Notes under the pieces: model-generated
Told to the model about the DNA's origin: nothing
What the model saw: only the letters and a program-made list of their open reading frames with translations
The model's database searches: none
Program-made: the position numbers and the translations under genes
Assembly (NCBI RefSeq): GCF_037975245.1
Contig: NC_092561.1
Span: 5,444,001-5,508,000, forward strand
DNA: 64,000 nucleotides
Origin: Apostichopus japonicus
Lineage: Eukaryota; Echinodermata; Holothuroidea; Aspidochirotida; Stichopodidae
Direction: 5' to 3'
Shown: in pieces, positions 48,382 through 60,439 of the stretch
Numbering within the stretch: the stretch's first letter is position 1
Layout: each line of letters starts with the position of its first letter

Positions 48382-51300
48382 ATGTCATATGCCAGGTAAT
48401 ATTGATTGAGCACAGTGTAGACTAGTACTGAGCAAGTTTAGTGCTAGACTATAAATCACACAGTGATGGACAGCAGATTGTGTAAACAGATACTGTACAG
48501 TATATTGTCATTGCTTTATTATGAAAAATTTCATAAACTTTTCAAACTGTGATGACAAATGTAGACACATGTTGTCTCATTCCAGTAAATGCGGAGCGCG
48601 TAAATGGAAAATGTCAAAAAGTGGCACTGTCCAGTCTGTCCATATAAAAATACATGAAGAGCTTTTGGACGCTAGGGTTATTAGGCGGTAAATTGTATAA
48701 TGAAATATAAAAGTACGTCACTCACCTCAAACACTATAGTCCTTTTTGCGCTAGGTCGCCGTCTCGTACGAACCCTACAGACAGGCTCCAATGAAAAATC
48801 CAAACACAAATCCTCAAAATCCTAATCCATAAAAACAATATAATTCGCCCGGAAGCGGGGGCAACACATATCAGATTTTATATGGAATAAAAGTAGGGAA
48901 AAACAGTAAAGGTTTTCGTTCAGGCGTAAATTCGTCGTAAAATATGTAATCGTTGTCGAGTCGTTGAATATCGTAATCCAAGTCGTAGTCGTAAGTAGCT
49001 ATATATTCTTTCATTGTGTGAAAGATTTCGCTTATCGTTCGTCAGAATAAAACCATCCATTGTTTTATCGAAACCAATGTCTCTTGACCTAGTATTAGTC
49101 ATGACATTGATGAAGTTATTATTGAGCGTAATTAATCTTCTGAAAATGAGGGCGCACTTCCGATTTAATAAAAGTGAAGTCCTCTACAAGCTAACATTGT
49201 GCCATTCACATTAACTGAGTGAGATTTGACAAAGATTATGTCTTTGCTTGGTCATTACAATAAATGATATGAACATTTAACTTATTGTGGATCACAGCAA
49301 TATTTTAAAGCCTCACTATGCATTTGATCTTGAACAGTCTAGACTTTTTCTTTTGTTTTGTCTAGTAAATAGTCTCACAATCATGGCAATAACTCCCTTT
49401 TTTGTTACCAAACTTCTGGCTCATTCCCAGAGAGGTAATGAATGTAAATTCAACCACACACATTCCTTTTTTTGTGTTTAAGACAGTCCATCAACACATT
49501 AACAAGACACATAGGCAGGCAAATGTCTTGACCTCATTACCTGATATCCGTAACCAATGTAGCCTACATACACAGTGAACAATTCCCCCTAGACCTACTA
49601 CATTCACGGATTGAACCGCAAATGAAGCAACTAGAGACTATCTGTGGCATGCAGGGGGGTAGGAAGCTTTCAAAAAGTGGGGGGGGGCACATTCTCATTC
49701 CACAACCACCACTCGTCATGCTATAAACCGATACACACCAGCCATATCACTGTAATATATATGATGTGTTAGTATGCTATCAATACTATTATGGTGCACG
49801 TGAATAATTAAAATAAAGTATTAAATTTAACAAAGGGCTTAAGATATCCAAAAGACAGTTCTTCATCAAAGGGGCACATTTTATATGCCAGTAGGGCACA
49901 TTTGCTGTTATGGAAATTAGTGGGGGCACAGTGCCCCCAGTGCCCGCCCACCCAGGCTCCTACCCCCCTGGTGGCATGCGTCCTTCAAACCGCTTTTTGT
50001 GCTCTAGGGAACCGTTACTTGACAGAGAGACAGGCAGGCATGTTGATTGCAAGAATACGTAGTCCAGCAGGTAGCTAGCATGTGCAGTTATGAATGGAAA
50101 GGTCAATAAATCTGCCTGCGTCTGCATTGGAGTAATATACGATTTCAAAATCAGTGACCGGTCAAAATATTTTTGTTCATTCCGTCGATTCATGCAAACG
50201 GACCATTGTTTATAATTCTTTGTAAATAGTCAGTTTGACTTCGCCTCTCAATCTTTATATCTGTGCATGCCACTTCTACTATCATATACACACATTTGGA
50301 TATGAAGAAATGTTTACTTCCTCATAATTTTGATTATTTGTCTCTTTTTGTTTCAGGTATGCCAGGTTCCTTCCAGGAGGACCGCAACGAAGGGTCTTCT
50401 TTCCTGATTTCTATTTGAAAATGGTTAAGCCTCAAAGAGAGCATCCTCCTAATGTTGTAGTGTTCCATTGTCCAGTACAGTAAGTATCCTATTTGATCAA
50501 AAATTCATCAGGGATTATGCAGTATCCAATTGTTACATATCACCAGTTTAGCGAGTTTGAAGCAGATGTTGTATCCCCCGCAACATTGTCTGGGTTATCA
50601 GTGTGAAACCTTGGAAAGAACGCAGCGAGTGTAATTACATCTTACGAAAGGATAACTCTGTGGACCCTTGTCAATCTTGAGGAATAAATGTAGGATGGTT
50701 ATTATCTTCACTCTATGAATCAACTTTTTCTACCTTTTTTTACTTCAGAATGACAAAGTTTGACGTCAAGAATTACCTGGAAAAGATTTACAATGTTCCG
50801 GTGGAGAGAGTAAATACCTCTATTCCATTTAACCCAATCGTGAGAGATCATCAGAATCGACGATGGATGCCGAGGGATGAGTTTAAAGTGGCATTTGTTA
50901 CTTTGGTATGTCGTTTTAGAGTTTGTTTCACTTATAGCATAGCAAGACTAATAGAATTTGCATATAATAAATATGCATATAATTCAAGACTAATCAAAAT
51001 CAAATGCACTCTTGTCACACGGTTTCACTGGGAAGGTATAGCATCATTTTAACAAGTTACGTGAGATTAAATATATATTGGGTACCTGTCAATCTAAAGG
51101 TATACATACACATGCGTAGAGGTCACTTTCAGGCATTGACAAGGTACATTTAATGAGTGCTCCCTATGCAGTGTTAATACATCCATCTATCACTACTTGG
51201 AGTTTAACTGTATTGGATAATACTAACAAGAAGATCCTTGTGTTTGTGGAATATGGTTAAAATGGAATGGACCACTCAAAGGTTATAGCAAAGAATTTCA

Positions 51301-51610
51301 GAAAATTGCAAAATCATTGTAAGTGATATGATTATTTTTAAACATTTTTTTCTTTTTTTTTTGCTTGGTGTAAAATACCAAGTTTTCAATTCACCAATTA
51401 TAATATGTCACATGCTATTGGTAACTTTAATTCTTAATATGGATTTTGCTCCTACAGGCTGATGGACAGACTTTCGAGTTTCCAGAGCTATTTGCTCCTC
51501 CGGCCAGTGAAGATGACGATGAAGTAATAGACTCTCTGAAAGAGAAAGAGAAGAAAGAAACCCAAGCTTTGGCTTCAAGGGGAGGGCTTCCATCTTGGTT
51601 TGGTATATGA
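48382..51610 (+). CDS. MRPL23: Mitochondrial ribosomal protein L23 (uL23m), 148 aa
   Basis: Large-subunit mitoribosome protein of the universal L23 family, near the peptide exit tunnel. Four coding exons: 48382-48395, 50357-50479, 50749-50905 and 51458-51610. All introns are GT-AG and the phases agree, giving 447 bases including TGA. The protein starts MSYARYARFLPGGPQ and contains RRVFPDFYLKMVKP, then MTKFDVKNYLEKIYNVPVER, RDHQNRRWM and DGQTFEFPELF. These correspond in order to the landmarks of animal MRPL23 (YNVPV, DHRN, GQTFxFPxLF). Length is close to the human protein (about 153). An acceptor at 48274 suggests the first exon includes 5' UTR from 48275. AATAAA lies at 51809. Intron 1 hosts a hAT MITE. 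The tiny first coding exon is the least certain part. Confidence 0.93.
49652..49970. mobile_element. hAT MITE in MRPL23 intron 1, 319 bp
   Basis: Ends CAGGGGGGTAGGAAGC and GGCTCCTACCCCCCTG are inverted repeats, with a perfect 8 bp target duplication GTGGCATG (49644-49651 and 49971-49978). Both terminal regions match the longer element at 58676-59310 in opposite orientation, but the transposase-coding middle is missing. It is therefore an internally deleted derivative of that family. Confidence 0.93.
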
Positions 51611-53564
51611 GCTGGTAACCTGTGTGATGTGATCTTATGTGGAATCTCCGATGTACAGGTTGGAAACAGAGGAAGCTGGTGGTTCAGGCAGGATCACTTT
51701 GTTTTCAAATATGAAGGAAGCTACCTCTTATGAGAATGTGCAATCATTGTAAAGTGATCAAAGACTGCAAGAAAGAAAAGTGCAGTTGTAACTTGTCGTC
51801 ATGAATTAAATAAACTGAATCACACCTTTTTCCAACATGTAATAAGGTTCCACTGGCCAGTGATAGTGATCCAAGCCATGATTTTATCAGGAATGTTGCT
51901 GGTAATGCCTGGAAGCAGAATGACTTGTACGTCGTGTAGTGTAAAGAACTGAAGCTTTATCCAAAATATTTACCGTTATTCACATGATTCTGGACTATGC
52001 AAAGGCTAGCTTTTGGTTACATTCTTTTATGGAAGAAACCAATGGAGATTGATGTGTATATCACACCAGTGTGATGCTTACATTGGCTACACCACTACAT
52101 GAATGTTTACTCATAGGTAGTTTTCCTCACTCATGATACATTGAAAGGATAATGGATAATTCCATGTTTTTTTTCTCTAAACGATAATATTATCAAAATG
52201 TTAGCTACATGAGGGGGGGAGGGGGCAGTGAGGGTGGGTGGGTGAGAGGGCCAGCCGCTCTTTGCCATTTCATTTCAGTTGTTTCCATGTTTCATTATGA
52301 TTTCCTTTAGACTGAGTTTGTGAGTTGTCAACAGGTACTGAGATTTGGATGAATAAAATTAGGATATACAAATGACATGAAACTATGCAATGTTTACTTG
52401 ATTCGGAAGGATAGTGGTTCTGGTGTGTTTGCAAGGGGTTGCATTGTTTTTAGAAGGTGAGCAAGAATAATTGCTCTAACAGTACAACATTGTGTAAGTT
52501 TTACTCAAATATGCCTCCATCGCAATGATCCTACTTAAACAGAAATATAAAGAATGCCGAAAAGAAAAAGTAAGTCTTGATGTTTTCTTTGTCATGTTCT
52601 TTGTTTAATAATGATTATAGACAATATTAGACACGCAGTGAGAGATCTGTAAAAAATAGTTCTGGTTGTAAATATTGTCTTGGGGTTGCTTAGGTCTTAA
52701 GGTTTAAGGTCTTAAGGTTGCCTACTTTTGTATTTGTTTACATTATATTCTTTTCTAAAAGATCAAAAGTTAACCCGATTATCTAATGCAAAAGGACTGT
52801 GTACCTAAATACATTACAGTTAAAGTGCCAGACATTTCAATGTTCGTCAGGGTTTTCTTCAGAGGGAATGAATGATGGGTGGGAGTTAGGAACCAGGATA
52901 TAGAGGGCACAGAGTAGTACAGCAATTGTGACTGGTCTATCTAATTAATAGCGATTGTGACTGGTCAGGCCAGGTCGGGAACATCAAATTAACAATAGCT
53001 AAAATTGTATAGAGTACTGTATCTCTCAATTCAAACTTTAGTTTGTCATACAGTAGTCTTGATGTTAAACATCAATATATAAATGATATAAAAATAAAGC
53101 ATTTGGTCAAATAATGATGAATTCCCCCTAGTTAGAGTTTCTGCACTAGTACTGTATTGATCTTTGTAGTGTTTCAATTCCAATATTTTAGTTTAAAGTT
53201 AGAGAAGAAGTCCATCATGTTTTGGATCAATGGTACAATACAGTCATCATTTGTTCCACACGGAGGAAATTTCTGTGCAAAATCCTTCTGTTCTGGTTAG
53301 TCCATGATGGAAGGGTATGCTCACATCACCACTCTATCTTATTTAGCAATAGCATGTCAATTACTGAATTTAACCAAACAAATCCATCATGACATTTAGC
53401 ATACTGAAACATAGGATTCCATGCTGATGTCCTTTACATCCACATGGAGTGAATTTCCATGAAAATCTTTCTCGTTTAGTTCACACGACGTTTGCTAGAA
53501 GGCAGCTATTCCTCATATTAAGAAATTGGGCAGATTCCCAAATTTGACTTGTGTAAGCCTCGCA
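51611..53564. other. Intergenic between convergent MRPL23 and NUP37
   Basis: Contains the MRPL23 3' UTR up to about 51840 and presumably the NUP37 3' UTR at the right end. There is a G-rich run at 52203-52235. No additional gene is recognised. Confidence 0.5.
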
Positions 53565-56500
53565 TCAAGTCTCTGCAAACATCAGTTTGACCTGTGTATC
53601 CATGGCAACAGCACAGATGGGCAGGAATGCATGCCAGGACAAACTTCCGGTCACTGGTAACGTCTCACAAATTGGTATCTGAAAAAACAGATATATTAAA
53701 AGTGACTCTTTTTGAACATCTTTGTGTGGTTTACTTGCTTGTTCTTGGGGATACCATACTCTATCATCTAAAGATGGATAAGGCATCCAAAAACATCTCT
53801 CACTTTTCTCTACCAAGGCCACATCAGGAACTATGAAATTCAGCATAAGATTTCATAGTTTTTGAGAAAATTAAAGAAATAAAATTTCTGGACACAATAT
53901 TATTCATATTGTGTTAATACAGTACAAATCTTGTAGTAGCAAACGATCCTTACCACACGTAAAAGAAGTCTCCAAAACTAGTTAAGAATACTTTCATCCC
54001 GATTCTATATACTGTAAATTACTGACCTGGTGATGACCAAGATGGAAAATCTTGGCTTGATGCTGTGGTCCTCCAAGTGTTGCAAACAGATCGGGTGATG
54101 CTTTTGACCATCTGAAGACCCTGCCAATTTGTGGATGGGCTTGGTCTTTATCTTGAGGGTAGCTGTTAATAATATAAGAAGCAGAGAGGGGAAAAAAAGG
54201 AAGAAATATTTTTACAAAATCACTTTCTCTAAAAATGCACTTTGATGATAAATCTACTAATCTAGGAACTATGACTTTTTCAGCATTTGTTATTTAAATG
54301 TTTGAGGTATCCCTTGGTGTCACGTGTACTTGAAATAAGATAGTTCATGAGTTGGTTTAGCTTCATATATAACTTGAACTTGCATTACTTTGGTGGTGAT
54401 GACATCTTCCTTTTGTGGCTAATCTACATGGTTTAAAATATTGTTTAATATAATCTGATATTACTTAATCTTCTGTCCCAAATGGGCCAACATAACATCC
54501 ACAGAACTAAAATTCTTCTGTTGAAGACCCAGGCATCCCTGTTTTCTGTCCCCCTCACTTTCTGATAGCTCCCTAGGCTATGAATTGATGTTGGTACCTT
54601 GATCTTGTGATATCCCAGATCATCCACTCCCCACCAACCACGGCACCGACTCTGCTTGGGTTGCACCTGCTCCAGTCAGCAGACAGTAACGACCCTCCTC
54701 CAGTCTCCAGCGACATGAACGGCTTCTCAGCGATCATGTCATAAAATCGTATTTTGCCTCCCTTTTCTGCAACCATAAGCTGGAATCAAGATAATCACTC
54801 TGTTAAAGAGGCAGTAATTATAGTAGTAGAATATGATAAGAATGATCCTTAAAACCAATTTTTCGTTTAGGAACCTAAACCTGTTTCAATTTTGTTGATT
54901 GACAGTTCAATGATATCGAATAATTCAATCAGAAAAAGGAAGCCGAATGAGTAATTCTCCACAAATATTCAAAGAACAAAGCTAAACTAGTGATTTCAAC
55001 TTCTAGAACCGATTCCCTGGAACATCGTATATTGCACTAAGTGGCAGCCTTCTGATGTCATATTTAAGATATCTAGAAATCTGAACAAAATGGATGATAG
55101 AAGTAGGAAGAAATAGCACTGAGGATAAAGCGTACATGTTTCAATAGACAACACTTCTCTCTGGTCAACAATACCAATCTCAAATAACCCTGCTTTATAG
55201 TGAATTCCGTTGCAATAGTTAAATACCTTATTTGGCTCTAACGGATTGAAAGAAACTGACATTCCTGGACTTTGTAGAGTGAACTCTGTCTGCTGAGAAA
55301 ATTCTTCGGACCAAAGGCGACAGCGACAATCGTCACCGACGCTGGCTACAACACTGCCCTCTGTTGACTCGAAACTAACGTCATTGATGAAGCCTTTGTG
55401 GCCGCTCACGACCTTCCAAGAAAATTTGGAAAGATCTTGTCATGGAGTAATAAACTAGATTAAAGAGTTGGTGAGTTGAGGTTGTTATGAATAGTTCAAT
55501 TCAAATAATAACTCGACAAAAGTTTGAAACTATCATGAAAGTAAAATATTACTGTCAATGGCTTAAAGTGTAGGTAGCAAGAATGTTGATAAATAAACTT
55601 TGATTTTTTTTGGCCAAATTGAAGAGCACAGTGGAACATTTATGGTCATTCCATTTATGGACAGTATTTTATCACTACTTAATTCTGCTTCTTTTGGAAA
55701 ATAACAGACAGATATAATATGGTGGTGTATGAAGTATTTTTGCATGACATTGCAACCACCTGCTTCAAGCCTGAAATATCAACCTAATGTAATAACTGCA
55801 ATGTTCCCGTACCAACGACATTCTACCTACTAAGAAATGTTGCAGTTAAGTAGTTAACTGTCCTATCGATAAACAGAGATAAAATCCCTGACTTGGTTTA
55901 TAATATGGTGGTGTTTGAAGTATTTTTGCATGACATTGCAACCACCTGCTTCAAGCCTGAAATATCAACCTAATGTAATAACTGCAATGTTCCCGTACCA
56001 ACGACATTCTGCCTACTAAGAAATGTTGCAGTTAAGTAGTTAACTGTCCTATCGATAAACAGAGATAAAATCCCTGACTTGGTTTATAATATGGTGGTCT
56101 TTGAAGTATTTTTGCTTGACATTGCAACCACCTGCTTCAAGCCTGAAATATCAACCTAATGTAATAACTGCAATGTTCCCATACCAATGACATTCTACCT
56201 ACTAAGAAATGTTGCAGTTAAGTAGTTAACTGTCCTATCGATAAACAGAGATAAAATCCCTGACTTGGTTTACGTAAACAATAACCATAGTTAGTTCTGT
56301 CATGAGCAGTTTTGTGGGAAAATGCTAAAAGAAATGAAACTCCTTAAACCGCATACCTTGATAGTGTCAGCACCTCTGAGATCTGACGAACATACTCGGA
56401 GCTTGTTGTCATCACCAGCAACACATAGCCTGTCAGAGAAGCAAGTTTGAATTGAGTTACTCATGTCGTGGTGCCCAGTGAAAAATTTACGGTACAAACT

Positions 56501-58440
56501 TTATTTATTGTGCATCACTGCTAATGACACATAAACAAATTTATAGAAAAGCTGGTTAAAAAACTGGCAAGATATACTGTGGCTTCTGATTGGCACCCCT
56601 CCCCCCCCCCCCCTTACATGAAAGTATTGGTTCCATTTGTATCAGCACAGACTAAGGACTGAATAGCTCAGTGCAAAAGACTTTTGACCTTGAGGTCAGC
56701 TAATTGAACCCACTCTAAGAGTCTATTGCCATTAATTTATTTATGCTTCAATACTTTATTTATAATTTCCCACTCAGATTTCTGTTCATGATTGAAATCA
56801 AAAGGTACACATTTTTCAACTTACTGTACAGATGTTTGAAGACCCTGTCCAAGAACAGAGGCAGGATTCCAGGCAATAGATCTGACTTTGGCCCCAAGAT
56901 GAAAATCTCTGATGTGTTGATAATTAAAGGTTGGAATATCTCTGTCTTCTTCCTACATTTTAACACAAACAAAGGAGCCACATTAATTAATGAGTTAGGC
57001 AGAGATCGATATCTGAAACCTTATTAATATTGAAACTACATTAACGAACATTTACCCAGATGGTAAAAACAAAACAGAATCAAGCTCAAAACAGCTTGAC
57101 AATTTACCAATGTTACATTAAGTAGCTTGTTCTCCTTTGAGCAAAGTTTCTCTCATCAGACTTGTAGATATGCTTCATAAGAAATTATTTGTCTTAATAT
57201 ATAACTCAACAGATGTTTAAAAGCTTAGCAAAGTCAGTTGCTTTTCGAAACAACTATCAGTAGTCTAAACCAAGGGTTCTTTAAAGGCATCCACTAGCGG
57301 ACCAAATTCGGCTGGCAAGATTTCATTCTAGCCTGCAAAAATTGAAGTATCTACTGATCTTGTAATCTTGCACTAATTGGGAACTTCAGATACTTAAAGG
57401 CATTGAAGACTTGCCCCAAACTGAGTGCGGCCATCTGAAAAAGTTAACTTTCTGTTGCTTGCCAATGACGTTTTGTTTGTGTCACTACAAAATGCAGACA
57501 GTAATGAAACGTGATACCTTCTTTAGCTGGACCTGAGATGTCCATCGCTGTATCATTTATACACTAGCTGTGCTGTGGGTATTGACCGCAGCTGTATGTA
57601 CTGACTGTACACTATAGTGTCTAATTACCGAGGGTAGCAAGCTGTGTGCGTATTCTCTTGCATCGATGGTGGTGTCTAACACTTCTGTTACACCTCATTC
57701 GAAACTAGGTCAGATTACCAGCATTAGATGATTAGACGTTTGTTTTTGCGCGAGTCTTCACATCCTTTAACTTGTTACAGTAGGAGGGTTGAGCAACATT
57801 AAGGCCTGCCCTATACACTGCTCAATGTTGAGTAGGAATAGCACAATTCTGTCTGGCCCTTTGTGCCATTCACTGATTTTCTCTGGCTCCCATAGAAAAT
57901 TGTTAGAAAACCCATGGCCTTTATAGACATACCTCACTTTCATTACAGATTTACTGTAATTGTGTCCTTTGGCAGGAAAGTACATGTCTATAACTAGTAG
58001 CCTAGATCTTATACAGAACAGAGATCTTGTCTTCTTGAAGTAATCTTACATTCTACTAAGATGTTGGAGTATGAAATTAAAATGCAGCCCGGCTACTTTG
58101 AATTGCCTTAGAAACCTTTCTTGAGTCCAAAGATAAAATCCGAATATACAGACCAGCCTAGAGTACTGTAGGCCTACCAAAAAAGTTATTAAAATTCTCG
58201 CGGAAGTAGTCCATGCAACATTGCAATGACTAAATGTTGCTAACAGAAAGTTGAATTACATAGAAGTGCTAATGTAATCTTTAATACCTTAAAAACACAA
58301 CTTCCTAGACTGACTCTTAAGTTTCCACCGTATGCTATCAATGATGAAGAATTCTCGCTCGGAGAAAATTCTGCTAAGTCAACTGTTCCCTGAGTTTCAA
58401 AGCTCCCGCCTACCGCTCTTCGTGTTGTAGGTTTCTCCAT
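53565..58440 (-). CDS. NUP37: Nucleoporin Nup37, 323 aa, 7 coding exons
   Basis: WD40 beta-propeller subunit of the Nup107-160 (Y) complex of the nuclear pore, also known at kinetochores. Exons in transcript order: 58440-58288, 56952-56825, 56429-56357, 55412-55227, 54779-54598, 54162-54027, 53678-53565 (TGA). All boundaries are GT-AG and the phases sum to 972 bases. Landmarks match animal Nup37 in order: LAEFSPSENSSSLIAYGGN; VRSIAWNP; GHKGFINDVSF and DDCRCRLW (WD repeat); LQSPGMSV; MVAEKGGKIRFYD; VGAVVGGEWMIWDITRS; VFRWSKASPDLFAT; GSLSWHAFLPICAV. Human Nup37 has 326 residues. I chose MEKPTTRR as the start; an in-frame upstream ATG (58465-58467) would add nine residues. The 186 bp triplication lies in intron 3 (exon 3 to 4) and a SINE-like fragment in intron 2. 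Confidence 0.95.
55717..56274. repeat. 186 bp tandem triplication in NUP37 intron
   Basis: Three near-identical copies with an exact period of 186 bp, for example TGCATGACATTGCAACCACC at 55741, 55927 and, with one change, 56113. Very low divergence between copies indicates a recent or homogenised expansion. No coding signal. Confidence 0.93.
56657..56722 (+). repeat. Degenerate tRNA-like SINE fragment
   Basis: A-box-like ATAGCTCAGTGC and B-box-like CTAATTGAACCC at tRNA-like spacing, with GACCTTGAGGTC between them. The ends do not pair as an acceptor stem. It lies in NUP37 intron 2. Likely a SINE head relic. Confidence 0.4.
56953..58287 (-). other. NUP37 intron 1
   Basis: Non-coding DNA between exon 1 and exon 2 of NUP37. 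A few short frames are present and none is convincing. No element ends were found. Confidence 0.6.
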
Positions 58441-58675
58441 GATGGCTGAAACCTGAAATGGTGGCATACTTGCACTTCAAAGTTCAGTTCGAGTCTAAGA
58501 CTCGATTTCAGTCAGGAAAGTACCGAACAGCAATAGGAGACACATTTGTTTAGATATGTTTTGTTTTTTAAGTTTAGAACTAGTTTCCGCCACAGTTAAT
58601 TTACCGCCATAGAAAATGGCAATTTTTCAATGACTGAAACTATCGGTTTGGTTCGGGGAGCCTATTGATTATATT

Positions 58676-59310
58676 CAGGGGGTAGGAGCTGGAGGGGGGG
58701 GGGGTCTCCAAAATAGCAAATGTGCCCTACTGGCAAATAAAATGTGCTGTTTTTTTATATTTTAATCCTTTATTAATTTTAATATTTTATTTTAGTCTGT
58801 GCATGCTATTTTTAAAATGGCATCCCATATCTTTTTGAACTTTCAGAACTTGCAAAACTCATTCATATATATATATCATATATGTATCATATATAACTGT
58901 TGGCTGAAATATCGTTCTCCACACAGCGTCTTCTTATGAACTATCTGAGAAGCACAATGTCACAAAAGAGATACAACAGTCTGATGTTATTGAATGTACA
59001 CAGATCTAAGATCGATGACTTGGATTTAACCGAGGTTGCTAAAGACTTTTGTTCAAGGAATGTACGCAGGAGGATTTTTTGGGAAAGTTCTAAATTATGG
59101 ATGGACAGAAGTACAGATGTAGCTATAGGTTGATAGAGTCACGTCCACCATAATAGTATTGATAGCATACTAACACATCATTTTGTGATATGGCCAGTGT
59201 GTATCGGTTGATAGCATAACGAGTGGTGGTTGTGGAATGAGAATGTTCCCCTCTGATGTTGTGCCCTCCACCCCCCCCCCCCCCACTTTTTGGAAGCTTC
59301 CTACCGCATG
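58676..59310 (+). mobile_element. hAT element with transposase C-terminal remnant, 635 bp
   Basis: Begins CAGGGGGTAGGAGC and ends GCTTCCTACCGCATG (the last bases diverged from CCCCCTG), with a perfect 8 bp target duplication ATTATATT (58668-58675 and 59311-59318). Most of the transposase is gone, but 58936-59130 still encodes its C-terminal end. It is the longer relative of the MITE at 49652-49970, in opposite orientation, and lies about 240 bp upstream of the NUP37 start codon. Confidence 0.93.
58936..59133 (+). pseudogene. hAT transposase C-terminal fragment
   Basis: The frame reads LRSTMSQKRYNSLMLL followed by NVHRSKIDDLDLTEVAKDF. This is the typical pattern of the hAT C-terminal dimerisation region (LRSTMxQxRLxxLxLLxIH) found in ZMYM-type and related hAT transposases. 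An acceptor-like TTCTCCACACAG precedes it, in line with a last exon. Only about 60 residues of the several-hundred-residue enzyme remain; the DNA-binding and catalytic parts are absent, so it is non-functional. Confidence 0.85.
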
Positions 59311-59843
59311 ATTATATTGCATAGGTTTTTTTTGAATTACCCAAAGAACTACCTTTATACAGTTCTCTGGAATAAGCATACGAACTGTAAAAGGAACATG
59401 ATGAGAAAGCAAAGATCAATGGCCAGTAATCTCCGTAGTCGACTCCTATCATTGTGTTGGTACAAGTTAGGTAAGCAATCAACTTCAATCAAAATAATTT
59501 AACGGCAACATCCCTATCTCCAATGAATTAATTTCCTGAACCCCACTTTTTACATTGAAACAAGGTAATATTTGAAGGCAATTGCAATTTCCGGTTTGAC
59601 ACCCAATTCATCTGCACTATTTACACGGTTCGTTAATAATGGGGAATATAAATGAAAGTTTATTATCGATCACTGCACGCTCTAGCGAATTTAGCCTTCA
59701 AATACCATCCTGATCGAAGTACAATTTTTTGCCAAAGCAGAATCATCTGAGAACGCGGAAGTATCTGGGAACAAAAAAGAAATGAAAAGCAGATCCAAAT
59801 CCAAAGTTTCAACTCCCATCTTCAAAAGTATTACGAAAGCTAG

Positions 59844-60121
59844 CCGGTAGTCAAGGGGGGGGGGAGGTAAGGGTGCACCCCTTAAGCATATTTTTAAACA
59901 ATTTTTTTAATGTTTTTATGATATCGCTAGTAATTTCAAAAGAGAAAATGCTAAGATGCAACTTGCCAGGCCTGGGAAGTGCCTTTTCCAACGATCGGGG
60001 AGGCATTTTCAGCCAAAATTTTGTTGTACGATTCGCGCCATGGTGGTGCTTCGCTTATATAGTTTGCAATGTCGAATCTGCAGTTTTGCCCCACCCTTGG
60101 CAAATTCATGGCTACGCCCTT
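59844..60121. mobile_element. MITE of the CAGGCGCGTAGCCA family, right arm only
   Basis: Reverse-oriented, diverged relative of 37751-38041. Its right end reads GGCTACGCCCTTG, and its left end is degraded (CCGGTAGTCAAGGGG). Direct repeats AGCTAG flank it (59838-59843 and 60122-60127). It includes the shared hairpin core (GCGCCATGGTGGTGCTTCGC) and the GAGGCATTTTCAGCCAAAAT segment. The insertion point coincides, within a few bases, with that of the 43221-43549 insert in the left arm. Confidence 0.78.
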
Positions 60122-60367
60122 GAGCTAGACTACATATATGATGTACTATGTAACTAATTGCTGCATTAAATACAGTCGAGAATGGCCCCACCTAGCTTAA
60201 CAGTTCTAACTATTACTGTTACTTTGTTAGGCCTACAGAGGATAACGCTGCCAATGACTATTTTGGTGGGTTCAGTAAACAACAAGAATTTAAGATAAAA
60301 GAAAAGACTTAAGACACAAATGCATGTTTATGGAGGCAAAAAAGCTTCTCTTTCTGGTATATTTGGT

Positions 60368-60383
60368 GGCCCTTAAAAGAGCC
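60368..60383 (-). terminator. Histone mRNA 3' stem-loop (right H1)
   Basis: Minus-strand GGCTCTTTTAAGGGCC, identical to the left-arm stem-loop, with a purine-rich CCAGAAAGAGAAG following. It lies 56 bp after the H1 stop codon. Predicts non-polyadenylated, replication-dependent expression. Confidence 0.9.
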
Positions 60384-60439
60384 GTTGAATTTGAACAAAG
60401 TGATCCCACGTTGTTCCTTGAAAGGTTTAGGTACAGGGC

